A stretch of DNA of 64,000 nt from Opisthocomus hoazin (lineage: Eukaryota > Chordata > Aves > Opisthocomiformes > Opisthocomidae). The stretch is from the NCBI RefSeq assembly GCF_030867145.1, contig NC_134414.1, forward strand, positions 67,834,814 to 67,898,813, written 5' to 3'. A program made the position numbers and the translations under genes. Shown here piece after piece: positions 27,401 to 40,100 of this stretch (its first letter is position 1; every line of letters begins with the position of its first letter). The notes under the pieces are model-generated. The model did no database searches. It saw only the letters and a list, made by a program, of their open reading frames with translations, and had not been told where the DNA came from.

Positions 27401-30400
27401 TTCGCTGTGTGGGGTTAGGATACCTCCAGGCTTTCACTTTGAGGAGCTTTTGTAAAGTGTTCTTTTAAAAGCTGAACAAGGCCTTCACAATCATGAAGTA
27501 ATCCAGGAAACTTTTCTGCCTTGCTAAATTCTTGCACAAGAGCCTAATGTCAATGGACCTGTGTGCCTAAATGAGCTCTACTACAGAAAGAAATAAAGAT
27601 TACAATTGTAGTGTTTAAGCTGACCTGTGATTATCTGAATTGAATCTGACACAGATAGGCTCCGTGCTAAAATTTGCAGTGGTCATTGGCAGATTACTAA
27701 ACACTGGCAAGTCAACAAACATTTTCGTTTTAATTGTATCAGAATGATGACCTAGTTCAAATCTTCCCATTTTCATCATCTGGGTTGGAAACATAGGCTG
27801 ATAATGTTGTCAGTAAAATTAGCTATCCTAGCCACAAAACTGATAGCCCTGGGCGACGACGGTGGCTTCTTTCAATTAACACTTTGCCTTGCAAAATTGG
27901 CCTATGCGTAAATTGGCACAAACACTCAAGGAACAAAATCAGAGGAGACTGAACAGTCAAACGTGTGAGAAAAGATGGTACCTATCCTGACAAACCTGCA
28001 AAAACAAACTGAAAAAAATGGCAAGATTTTTTTTAATAAAACGGTAGTACAACAATCTGCCTAGTAACTCTGCCTCAAGGAATGGGTATATGTGCAAAGG
28101 TGTGGACTTCGTTACCTTGGACTTGATTTTTTGAAATAAATGTTCAAATACAAAGTTAAAGAGGAAAAAATGATATACCATTATCTAATTTTTGGCTGTG
28201 CATGAAAGATACAGTTTTAAAGTATGAGGCATACATGTAGTTACTCATTCTTCAATTCGTTCTTTCATTTATATCTCTCTGAAGTTACACAGTATTTTAC
28301 AGTGTGAACACACCTGAAAAAATGAAGAGACAAAGGGAAGACAGTGGTTCTGTGCCTACCCACAATAGTTGCTTATTGCCTTAAGAAAAATAAGGGATAT
28401 TGCACAAAACAAATTAACAAAAACCAGCAGCTGCAGTCCTCCAAGAAGAGCAAGGTAATGTAAGCCTACAGCCACAAAGCACTCAAGGGCTTTTGAATCA
28501 CATGATTAGTCTTGTGGTAATGTGTATGTGCTTCCTTGAAACAAGGTGGTAACCACTATGAGATTTTTGGTACCAAAAAAAGAAAATATTTTCAGAAAAT
28601 ATAATAACAAAAATGTAACAGAATAACAAAAAAAAAATTTATCTGTTCTATAGCAGATGTATATGCTACTACAAAATGAGTAAGGAATCAAATATAGCCA
28701 ACAGAGTAGGACTACCTTCCACATTCCCAGCACCCCAGATCTTAGTGGTTCAACAGAATATTTCTGATTAGCCGAGACCAGGTTTTAATATCTTTGTGCT
28801 GCACCCTGTGAACAGCTGCTTTGGTTTTAAGCTGCCTGTACAGGGAGTAAGGAACTAAAGAGGATATGAGGTGGATTTCTGTAGAGCATTGCTCCCTGCC
28901 TACCAGCGTTCCTCTTTGCATTTGTCTTGCTGGATCTGTACAACATTTCCCTCACCAAATCCACCCCATCCTGCATCCCAGTCTCCCTGTCTGTCCTTCT
29001 CCGGGAATGCCTCCCCTCCGCACTCCCTGATCTCCAAACTCCTAAACTTCTGATGAAACTGTTCCAAGCTGCAGCATTGCACCATGGTAACTGATGATGA
29101 AATAGCTGCCAGGTGTGACTGTTTTTCTGGTTTCTGTTTCCTTTCCTGCGGCCAGCACTGGTGGAGAATTCAAAGTGAATTCATGCCATTACCTATAAAC
29201 AAAAATTTTCAGGGCTTAGTCAAACGTTATATTTTATGTATGATTTCACTGCACAAGAGGATTTGTTTGTTTGTTTTTTCAAATGGCCAGCAAAGGGGCA
29301 CTTAAAACTTCAACATCTTCCTGAGCTACTCAGTTGCATTTTGCATTGGTATTTCCAAGATACATTTACACTTAAAATGGCACTTATTATTTCCTTTATT
29401 TCACTAGCTATGATAGCCCTGGCGTTTTCCTCCTGAGCTTTCTTTTCTAAAAGCTTCCTCAACGGCAGCCAAGTATGCAAGTTCCCTTTTGTTTCTTAAT
29501 TCCAAAAGGGAATATGGTAAGTGCCTGATCTGCCTTTTATTAACGCATAGTTAACGGCGGAGATACTGCACATGATCCAAGGAATAAGAAGCCCACTTCA
29601 TGCAGGTGTGTGGGCATGGCTAAGTTTCACTGCGCTGCCAGAAATCTAACACAGGCCTTGAGATTTATGCTCATTGGATAAATATGCAATCCTTCAAATG
29701 ATTTTGCATGGAGTATATCACTAATTTATAAAAGTAAATAAATAAACAAAAAGCTGGTACTTGCCACTTAGTACAGCCTTTGGAAAGCCTTGGTACAATA
29801 ATGATTTATCTTGCTTAACAAGAGGAAAATAATGCCTAGTACCCAGCTGTTAACACTTCTTATACACCTCTAAAACAATCTTTTTTTGCTTAGTGACAGA
29901 AGAAATCTTCACACGTTTTTCACACAAAATCTCTAAGCAGCTATCCAAGATCTGCAGGCTTTTTCCTCCAGCATTCTTCCTCCTTCTGTTTGCTATTCTA
30001 CTTGGCTCTGCTCATATGTGTTAATATGAGGTGTCATTCTAAAACAAAAAGAAGTTTAATCAGAAGCATATAGATTTGCTGATGTGACGGTATATCAAAC
30101 ACAATGGCTGCTAGAGCAGGCTTTAAAGAAAACCCACAACATTCTGTAATACCCTGAGCACATACTGCACTGGAGGATGTGCATGCTTCGTTATTGCATC
30201 TCAGAAACAAATCTCCATATCCTGATGTTACAATAAAACAAAAATGGGAAAAAAATCCCAACTGTGAGTAATAACTGCTTGTTCCTTCATCTGACCTGGT
30301 TCCTGCCTGGTTCTGTCTCTCCGGCTCCTCCGGGGCACCTGCTGCTCTGCGAGGGGTTATTTGCTCAGGTGCAGTGGTGTGTGAGCGCAGGGAGCCAGCT

Positions 30401-33400
30401 CAGACCACAAGGTACAGTGGCTTTTTTTTTAACAGGACCTGCGTCCTACCTAGCAAACCCTTTTATAACTAGGAATATTAGAGTACTAGACTATTAACCT
30501 TGGGTAAAGGCTGTTCAAATGCAGCTTTATTGTTTCTGGACAATGGCTCCAAGTTTTCATGCCACAGGATACCTGCTCTATTAAGCAAGGCCAGCTCTAT
30601 GTTGTTTCTGTGGAGTCATACCTGGCTTCAGATCATGGCTGTACTCATGTTTGATTGTACCTACCAGGGTCTCAAAGCAAGGTTTCTTTTCACTTCCCCA
30701 GCTCTGACCTTGTGTGTGCATGGCACATGGGAAGAAGGAGAGACTGGTGATTGCCAGCAGCCAGTATTGTTAATAGAAACCTTATCTCCCGATTCATAAA
30801 GCAGCATAGTAGCCTTTGGGCACTGCTTTCTCTCATCTTCAAATGAAAGTGTTGGAAAGACAACTTCTACCCATTAATTTTAATACATTTTAACCTCGTG
30901 TCTTACTTTGCCACACTTCAAACTTATTCCACAAGTCCTCCCATTGCTGTTATTAAAATGTCAGCATACAGTGATCAGGCTACTTTAAAGATCTTTCCTG
31001 AAAAAAGATGAGGCAATTTTCTCTCTATAAATTTTATCATCTCATACGGATAAAAAGCCTCTTCAAACAAATGCCCAATAGAACACGTATCATAAGAAAT
31101 TATGTGGGCAGATAATTATGTTAATTTATTATTATTATTGCCTTTTCCTATTCCTAAACTATTGCCTACTAAGACAGACAACTAATTTCCCCCTTAACAA
31201 ATGTCAAATAATCTTCAGGTTAATAGATGTCTAAAACAGAGGTTCTCACAATACAAGAAGCATTGCAAACAATGCATGACTGCATGTTTTGGCTCGCAAC
31301 AGAAGTGAGTATCTGGACGTCACAAGCAGTGCCTGCAAAACAGCAGGCCTTGGTAGGGTGCAGAGCGATGTGTGGAAGCACTCTGGACAACTGGGGAAAG
31401 GTTTTTTGCGTAAGATAAAAGCACACACTGCTGTGTGTGGCAGTATATAAGTGCATGATGGTTTGGGTAACTCTCCTCCATCTTCTATTGTTTACAGCCC
31501 TCCATTGCTATACCACATTTCTCATCAGACCGCTGCTTCTGAGACAGGGCTTGTGTCTAGCTGAACAGTCTCTAAGGCATCTAAGATACTATGGGACTGT
31601 CACAAGTACAGATTTTTAATACTTTCTTCTCCCTAGTCATATTCTTATTGCTGTTTATTAACAGCCACTCTTCAGAAATCCTGGTCTTTAAGATTTGTCA
31701 CTTCCCTGTCTCTCTGTGGTGTTATACGCTGCCTTCAATTCAAGCAACTAAATTAAGTCAATGGCACCCAGCTTCTCTCTCTAGGTTTTCACCTGCTGCT
31801 TCAAGGCAGAAAAAAGAACAGTTCTCCCCAGTCTGCAGCTGTAGGCTAATTATGTCTGGTCTGTCAGCACAAAAATTTAAAGAAATACACACTCTTGCTC
31901 TTTTTATCTTTTCTTTCAAATAAACCACAGGGCAAGCGTTCTCCATTTAATCTTCGATTTAACCCCACTGACTTCAGAGCCTGTACATAATAGCTGAATT
32001 TAATTGGGTAGATTATGATTCACCTAGTTGTTCTCCCCAGGCACTAGATGGGGAATTCTCGCACCACATTTGGGTCTCTGGATTCCACCACAGAAGTCAG
32101 ACAGCTAAAATTTAGGCTTGAGCATTGCCATGCCTAGAACTCTTTCTGCATGTGGGGCATGGAGACCTATATCAGCTGTGCCTAAGGCTGCTTTTCCCTC
32201 CCACACCCCTTCAGACTGAGGTTTCCTGCCCCACCTCAGCAAATAAATGAATGAAGGGCATTAAAGACACAGAGTCTCTCTTTCCCTCTTTCAGTTTATA
32301 AATGTTTAAGATGATGCCTCTGATTTTAGGGGAAATTTAGTCTCATTTCTAGGGATACAGATTTTTTCTAAAAGCAGGAATTTGATGAGAACTCTAGATG
32401 TATTAGCAAGATAATAAGTTTATTATTCCTCTTCACAGCAGCAGGAAGGAATTAAAAAATCAATTAGTTCAATAGGCGACAACTTCCTTTAATGATCCAC
32501 TCAAATACAAAGCAATAAGGTGACCCAAAGTTTACACCTGTGGTATTTGAACACCACTAAAAGAAGCATCTGGAGCAATGGTGAATTCTTTGTTGGCCTA
32601 GCAGTAATTTTATCCGTGTTGCCATGGGGAATACACTGCTCATTAATTAGTTTACTCATCCTTAATATTTTTTTGCATAAGCTTGTAAATAGACATTTCT
32701 AGGTTAAATCAATCATTTGTCAAGGATCTGATGGGTTGACCATGTCCTTGTCAGAGAAAATGGTTAACACTGCATTAAGCAGCTAAAAATTGTCATCTCT
32801 GCTAATGGAAAAGAGATAGGAATCTGTCCAAATATCTTGGAAGTAATTCTAAAATAACAAGACAAACCAAGGAGGTTTTCATACATTTCTTTCCACCTTG
32901 TAGTGGAGAACTGAAAGCAGTTATAGACACCTAAGAAACTGAAGCCCACGGAAAAGACATATGGCATAGGACACATCATGTAACTGCCTGGATGCAAAAT
33001 ACTGAAGACATCTGAAAATGTCATCTGTGAATCTTGACTGTTGGTGGGAACATCTCTCACCCAGAGCTAAGCTTTTTGAAGTGCAAGGCCTCAGCTGTTT
33101 CCTCGGCACTTCCTGCTGACATCCTTGTCTTTGATGCCAGCACCAGCTCTGCCTCTTTTAGGATAAAGTACGTGTCTTTAACATGAGGATAGATTTTATT
33201 TATTAAATCTTAAACTATGTGGTTTTTTTCCCTGTTTTACCAACCGTTTGTAATGTCATTTTGTTTATTAAATTTGAAGTTGTGACTGTTAGAAAATGAA
33301 GTCCTCCAAATGCTCCAGTGGGGTCGTATTTGCTTCAGTTATTGCACACTTTACAAAATTGTCCCTGCTGCCTGATCATTTGCTAAAAGCCAGCTCGTTC

Positions 33401-36400
33401 TGGCTCTTAGTGGTAAAAAACACACAAGTAAGTTGAATTCAGAAGACATGTTTACAGCAGTCTTCCTTTCTGTCTTTTTTCTTATTGAGAAAAAGGAGGC
33501 TATTGATTTCCTATTATTTATTTTCCACTGTTCTAATTATAAGCCCTTTGTAGTTATATGAACCTCAGGGATCTAAAACCACAGTGCTGAAAGGGTTAAG
33601 TGGGTTTTTAAGCAAAGAACATATGTGTCCAGACTTGTTGAAGCTTTTAAAATGCCTTCTAAAAATCAGTGTATAGGAGTCAGCACCGGCTCAGCCACTG
33701 AATACAGAAAGCTGTATTTTGAAAAAAGCATTTCATTGTTCAAGTGCTCTAAAAGTGTTTTTTTAAACATCTGGAACTGCAAAAACTGCACGACAGAGAC
33801 CGTTCGTTACAGGAGGAGGCAGGGGATGGCAAGCAGCCATGGGATCAACAACATATCACTCGTTTTCTGACCTAAAGTGACTAAGAAACTGAAGATCTCA
33901 TCATTGGCAGCCACAGCTCCCCTGCAACACGATCTCTTCTCTGATATATTAGTCTAACTCTCTTTTTAGGTCTCCTGTAGGCTCTCGCTCCAGAAAACAA
34001 TTCCTCTGGGTTCTTTCTTTCCTTGTGGAAACTGGCAGAGAGATGAGAAACAAAGTATGAAAGACAGCAAATGGATCTCAGCAGGGTAAGTCCCCTTCCC
34101 CTCGTAATGACCAGACAGTGTGCCTGTTGCTCCAATGCAGAAATCCAAGTTTTGTTTTAAACATCACCAGGTGTCTCCTAGACCTCATGGGTTCTCTAAT
34201 TTTTCCCCCATTTCCACATCATAGCATTCACGCTTCCTACTACAGGGGTCTAACAGCATCAAGTGTTTCTCAGTCTCCAGAAGGACTGCTTGCCAACACC
34301 TTGTATTTTTTTCAGTCCTACGCACTTCTGTACTTTTTTTTGTGTAGACGTGTACAAAGTCAGTGGGAATTGAGCCTGTGTATGCCAGAGCTGAATATGG
34401 CCCCAGATTCACTGTGTCATCTAGTATTTGTAACACAATAGTGTTTGTCAAAGTGCCAGTGTGAAGTGCAAGTGGATTTCAAACAGCTGTAGTGCTGCCA
34501 TATGCTGCCCTTTGGTTAAGCCATGACTTAAAGTTCAGCTTCCTATTTAGAGCAAAAAAATTGACAGATACATCTTATGCGGATCTTCAGCAGCAGTCAG
34601 GCTTTTCGCTGTGCGTTTCCTCATCTAAATCCTTCAAATGGTCACTGCGGACAACCTGTCCCCCCCCGTCATCGGACCCAGCGGGCGCCTTGATATCTGA
34701 AAAAAACCCTCCGGCTGGAGTTCACTGTCCATCATTAATGAAGTGTGTGGGATCTCAGCTCAACCCAAAAGCTTGGAGGAGAGCATACAAGCAGGCACAT
34801 CACCAGCAAGACCCGGTCTCCCACTTAGGACATGTGCTCAGTTGGGACTATGTAAGGGTCAGAACCCTCAGGAAAGATTCAGACTGCATAGACGGGCTTG
34901 CAGTCTCTTCTGCGACATGAGCCGTGCCCTCTGAATTAAAAGGGAATTCCCTAAATGTCGGGTTTTGGGATATCCTTGATCTTCCTCTCTTATCAAACAG
35001 CAACAGGATAATGGCATTGCATATAACTGGTGAGACTGGATGAGCAGGGTTAGAGCCTCACTCCCTAGACTGCTGCTTTATGAATTTTAGTATGTTAGAG
35101 GCTTTTCTGAGCAGTGGCTGTTCAGCTATCAGGAGTAGACAAAACTCCAACAGAAAAGAACGACAGACTCAAAATACCTGGCAGGACACTAACCTGAAAT
35201 TGTATATCCATATCTCTGTTCTGAGTCACGCTGCCCATGTATTTAAACCCAGGACTCCTACACTCCTGGTGAATGACCTGCACTGGAAGGCAAAAGCATG
35301 TTTCTAGAGTCGACGGAGGTTACGACAGTCTGCTAGCAGGGACCCTTAGTACTTGGGGAAGGACCCAGCCTTTGCTCAAAGTATGGTTTGTCTGCAAAAG
35401 ATGGATTGAGAAATGGGCCAAATTGTTAGCAGAGAGGTGATTCGTGTAGTTTGTGAGGAAACAAATGGATTAAGAGGCCTTTTTGAAAGAGGAGTTCTAC
35501 GCACCATGTTGGAAGATACAGAGAATTCAGATAAATGTTTCCCACTAATGTATTACGAAGGAAATATCCTGATTTTGCTGTAGAGAAACACAGGTAGAAA
35601 CCTCTTAAGCTTTGTGACTGCAACCAACTCTTTCTGGATAGGATGCCTAAGAGATGCTGAGCAGTTTCAAATCCCGCTACTGTTAATGCAAACTTAAAGT
35701 GCTTATCACCATCCCAGATGTTTTTCAGAAGTAGTTTCCCACAATGCTGTGGACACAATAATTGGCCATGATGACATCCAAAATGTGTCATATGTAGTTC
35801 CTCCTCAGCTCTTCTAAGACGGCACTCCAGGAAAAATCCATGCAATCTCGACTAGAAAACTATACATATTCTCTCTCTCTCTGTTTTTAAAGAGTAAAGC
35901 AGAACTAAGGGACAGTTCAAAGTACAGTGAAAAAAATTGTTTGGGGCATGGCAAATTCACTAAATGGAAATAGACTGAGGAGCATGGGAACCGTGAGAAT
36001 GAGATGAATGGATTTTTTTTTAAGGAAGAACTATGTTAAGCAGTAATAGAACTTAGGAGTTGATTTCTGTGTCTCAGAAGAAATGAATAGAGTAAGTTTC
36101 AAAGGTGGAAAGCTAAAAATTGATCAAAGAAAATATACTTTCATGTGATGTGTGACTGAACTCTAAAAGTCACCTCCACAGAAAGCCACTCAAGCCTAGA
36201 ATTTGGGAAGATTAAAAAAATCAGAATCTGAACACTGATTAAGAATGCCCAGAGTTCTGATTTTCATTGTTTTTAAAAAAAAAGAACTTGGTACACTCAA
36301 TGATTATGTTTATCTTAAAATAGCTGGCAACCGGTAGGATTTTTGCAAGAGCCATTATTTCTTAGACACTTGGAAATGTTACTAAATGGGTCTTATATTT

Positions 36401-36600
36401 TACAGTGATTTAATTGCCACCTGATTCATGGCTGTCAGTTGGTTGGTAATCAAGGGCCAGATTCTTCAGGGCACTGAAATCGGCCAACTGCATCAGCGAA
36501 AAACGCCACTTCAGGTTTAAGAAATTGCGTTTGGGTCAAGCTCTTTTCTAGGAGCTGGCAGTAATGTTACGTGGAGACGTCAAATAACAAGTAGGGAGTG

Positions 36601-37140
36601 TAAGCCTTCCCAGACCTCCTTCTGCGACCCAGAAACAGCCTGCCCCGAAAAGCTGGTGCCCGCACCCGGGTCTGCAGAAGGTGCTGCCGCGATAGTTGCA
36701 GCTGTTTCTCGCTGCCTCCGTGATTCCCACTACCCGTGCAGCTTCCGAGGGTTTAATTAAGCCGGAGGCTCCTCATCGTTTGTTTCTTGCAAAGCGCGGC
36801 TGGCGGAGTGCTCGGCAGCAGTGCAGCAGATGAGCTGAGGCACGCCAAAAGCCTTGGATTGGCCCCCATGTGCCTTCTTTACACAATCAGCCCACTCCCA
36901 AGAAATCTTTTGATTTCCAAGCGGTTGCTGTCACAGCCGTGTGCAGAGCGCTGAACGGCCGAGCACCATCACTCGGAGTTTCAGCCCTGTGTTTATCACA
37001 CGCTCGGTGCTGCAGCGAGGGCCATGCGAAACTGCCACCTTGTGCAGCGTGGAGCAGCTCTTCCCTTTGAGAAGGAACGATCAAAGCGTTGGGGGCTGAG
37101 GCCTCGCCACCTCCTCTCCGCCTCCCTGCCAAAGCCTGAG
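36601..37140. promoter_or_regulatory. CpG-rich patch downstream of EFNB2
   Basis: About 32 CpG dinucleotides were counted in 540 bp, with G+C near 57%, in a region otherwise CpG-poor. It contains ATTGG (36858-36862), the reverse of a CCAAT box, and several CGG/CGC clusters, for example AAAGCGCGGCTGGCGGAGTG. It lies about 5.9 kb beyond the EFNB2 3' end. An ORF of 81 codons on the minus strand (36887-37132) has no recognisable domain. It could be an enhancer or a noncoding-RNA promoter; which one cannot be told. Confidence 0.5.
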
Positions 37141-40100
37141 CAGCCCAGGGTAATCCCTCACTGCTGGTGACTGAAAGAAAATAAAATCAGTCCTCGTAAC
37201 TTTTGCGAGCAGAGATGGGGAATTTCTGGACCAAGGTGTATTGGTGTTTTTATCTGTCAGTAATGTGACACAACTAAAATGTGACGGTAAGATATCTCTC
37301 AAAAAACTAATGCAAAAATAAGCCTCCCAAGTCTCATCGGGATGTTCGTAGGCACTGGTCTATTAATGGTGTCTTGAGTGAGGGGACGCTGTGGAAATGT
37401 TTCAAGCAGCCAGCTACGTAGAAAAACAAAAACGTTGTATAACTTGATAAATATAGTTCTGATGCTATCTTTGAAATATTTATGCTGGGTGAAAAATCCA
37501 AAGGAAAAATGTCTGCTGTTTTAAACTGCAGCACTAGAAGGGGGTGGGGGGGAGCTGGCAAAAGGGATTTATGCTTCTCCTGCAGGAACAATGTCTTCGT
37601 ATAAATCCCTTGTATTGTGTGTAATCACATAGGTTACACCTACCGGTGGCCAAAGCATCCAGACTTTAGTTCTATCACTGCTCATCATAAGAGACTGAAA
37701 GGACAAAGCTACATAAATAAGCCCCAAGCTGGCTGCCACTAGGCTAGTGCACCGACAGTAAAAGCAACAGCACTTTCTGCTTCTCAGTGTGGAGCTGACT
37801 TAAGGAAGCAAAACAAAACCAAATATTGGTTATTGCCAAAAGTCATTCTGTCTTCCAAATATGCTCACTCAATTTTGAACTGCACACCAATTGCTGTTTC
37901 TTGATTTCACTCAAATGATGCCTTCCAAAGTGAACTGCTTACACATTTCTGAAAAGAGATTTTAATAGATTTTTTTTTTAAATTACAAGAAACAAGGCAA
38001 AACAATCTGAGATATTTTTAGCTTAATGCATTGATAAATAGAGATGTAAAGCCAACCGGATTGAAATGAGCTATATTTAAAATGCATTTAGGAATTTTAC
38101 TGCATGCTATTTTCCTTCAGATGCAATTGAATAAATACAAAAGGAAAGTATAAAGCTACATAAAAATTCAAACTAAAGCTGATTGGAAAATAAGGGGCTT
38201 AGAAGAAAACATATTCTTGGTACAAGAACTGTTCCTGTATTCCATCAGAACATTTTTTTTTTTCCATGACAAAGTTGTCACCGGCTGAAATCCAGAGTCA
38301 GTCATATCAAAGTAGAAAAGCCTAGGGCAACATTTGAAAAGAAACTTTCACAGTGAGCAACAAAAGCTTTGTCCAGAAGTGAAACCTTATCTGGGAAGAC
38401 ACAAAGCCTCAGAAAGGGCTTCAGGACCGACAGGGCTGGTGTACTGAGCAGGTAATCAGGGCACGGCATCAGGGTATGTGATAAACTGGCTGAAGGAAAG
38501 CAGCCACCATTTTCTCGATAGTTGAAACCCGAGACCTCCACACCCAGCAGTATGAATCTCTACAGCTTGAACACCGTCTTGAGGCCTGGAAAATTCACAT
38601 ACACTTTGTTGGTTAAGTACAAAAAGAAAACATAGCACATAATGAAGGAAAAAGTGTAAAGCAAAAGCAGTAAATGCAACTATTTTTAACTCCTACATCA
38701 TCATTTGAGTTTCCCCAAATCCTGAGACTTTTCAGTGACACACAGAGTTCTTCTCCACCTTCTTCTGCCTTCTGGCCCCACATCCTCCAGTATTCCTCGC
38801 GGTGATGAAGGCTAAAATGTTATTGCTTCTGAATAATTACTAAATTGTTCATGTGATCATGTACTTCCAACAGCTGAGTTTAAAGAAAGCCAACATTCGG
38901 TATTTTGATCTAATTAGGAGATTTGGAAACACTGAGAACATAGCATGTGGGGATGAACAGATAATGTAACAACAGCGGACAGCTGACCTGCCAGTTATGC
39001 ATATGGAATAGAATTGAATGCAGGAGTAGGAAGAAATGAGTATAAATATTGGAAGAGAGGACAAAAGGACACATCAAAATGTGAACAATTTTTATTATAT
39101 ATTTGCTAGTAATCCAGCCTACTTTTAATGAACAGATACAGCAAATTGCTGAAGATGTTCAATAAAATACAATTTTTATGGCATTTAATAGCAATCTTTT
39201 ACAAAATCATGTCATTGTTGGTGTGTTTTTGAGTACAGTCTTTATAATATTCAAGACAACACTCTTATAAAGCACTTTTTCGTAGATAAGAGCTACAATA
39301 AATTCTATATTAGTATTGCTTATGCATGTGCGGTTCTGAACTGTGATAAGTAGGATCAGATATCAAACTGAACTATGCTAATTTGTATCCAATGAAGGTC
39401 TGATCTAGAAACAACCATTTGCCCAGCCTCAATGAATTCCCCATATTATCAAATTAATAGCACATCGTCAGCAGCCTAAGCATATAATGCTCTGTCAATT
39501 AACTTATGAAAACACAATCCTGTTCCAGGGGTTATGACAGCTATGCACAAGGTCTCTGCTGTTTAGACTTTTAATAGTCCTACAGTTATTCAGTTCTTGC
39601 AGATCCTTGCTCCCTTTTTCACAGGAACCCAGGTTGCAGAAAACACCGAGTTCTGGTCCTGGTTCTGCGTCCCACATAGGCGTGTTCTCCTCTCAGTGTC
39701 TAGCAGAACAACCTGGCCTGGTCTCCTGACCTGCTCGAAACAACAGTCAACACTTACCAAACACTAAGTGTATTTGCCTTTCATCTGTCAACATTTTTCT
39801 CTGCTTGCTGTTACCTGTTTTCCACCGAAGGCTTTACCAGAGCTGCAAAGACCCTGTCTCTCTAACCACCTCCGCAGCTGGGCCTGTTGTCTTGGTCTGA
39901 TTTCTCCCCGGAATTTTGTCATTACAGATGTCCCCAAGCCTCGTCCTCGGGAAGTCACTGCCCTCTCACACACCTTCCCTCTCCAGTCCTCCTCCTTCTG
40001 CTCACAGGCCTTTCTCCTGGCACAGCTGCCTGCAGCTCCCCCTCCTCATCCTCACCGCACGTTGGCAGGCTCTTTCGCAAGAGTGGCCAGCCCCCGTCTA

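Larger units (their letters stand above)
6567..36600. other. Intergenic region downstream of EFNB2, no gene seen
   Basis: Thirty kilobases of A/T-rich sequence with only simple repeats (listed separately). The longest frames, such as 34492-34920 (+, 142 codons) and 35426-35845 (-, 139 codons), have no recognisable motif, no repeat of codon pattern, and no flanking splice sites that join them to others. In mammals the side of EFNB2 beyond its 3' end is also gene-poor, which supports calling this a gene desert that may hold distant enhancers. Confidence 0.65.

Noticed and set aside
34492..34920. 142-codon plus-strand ORF
   Set aside because: It starts in sequence with no promoter or splice features, is overlapped by another frame, and has no recognisable motif.
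35426..35845. 139-codon minus-strand ORF in the gene desert
   Set aside because: No recognisable domain, no splice context and no neighbours. Chance frames of this length are expected in 64 kb on six frames.
37536..37553. G-rich run (G5-T-G7) considered as a G-quadruplex
   Set aside because: Only three usable runs of three guanines are present, one short of an intramolecular quadruplex.
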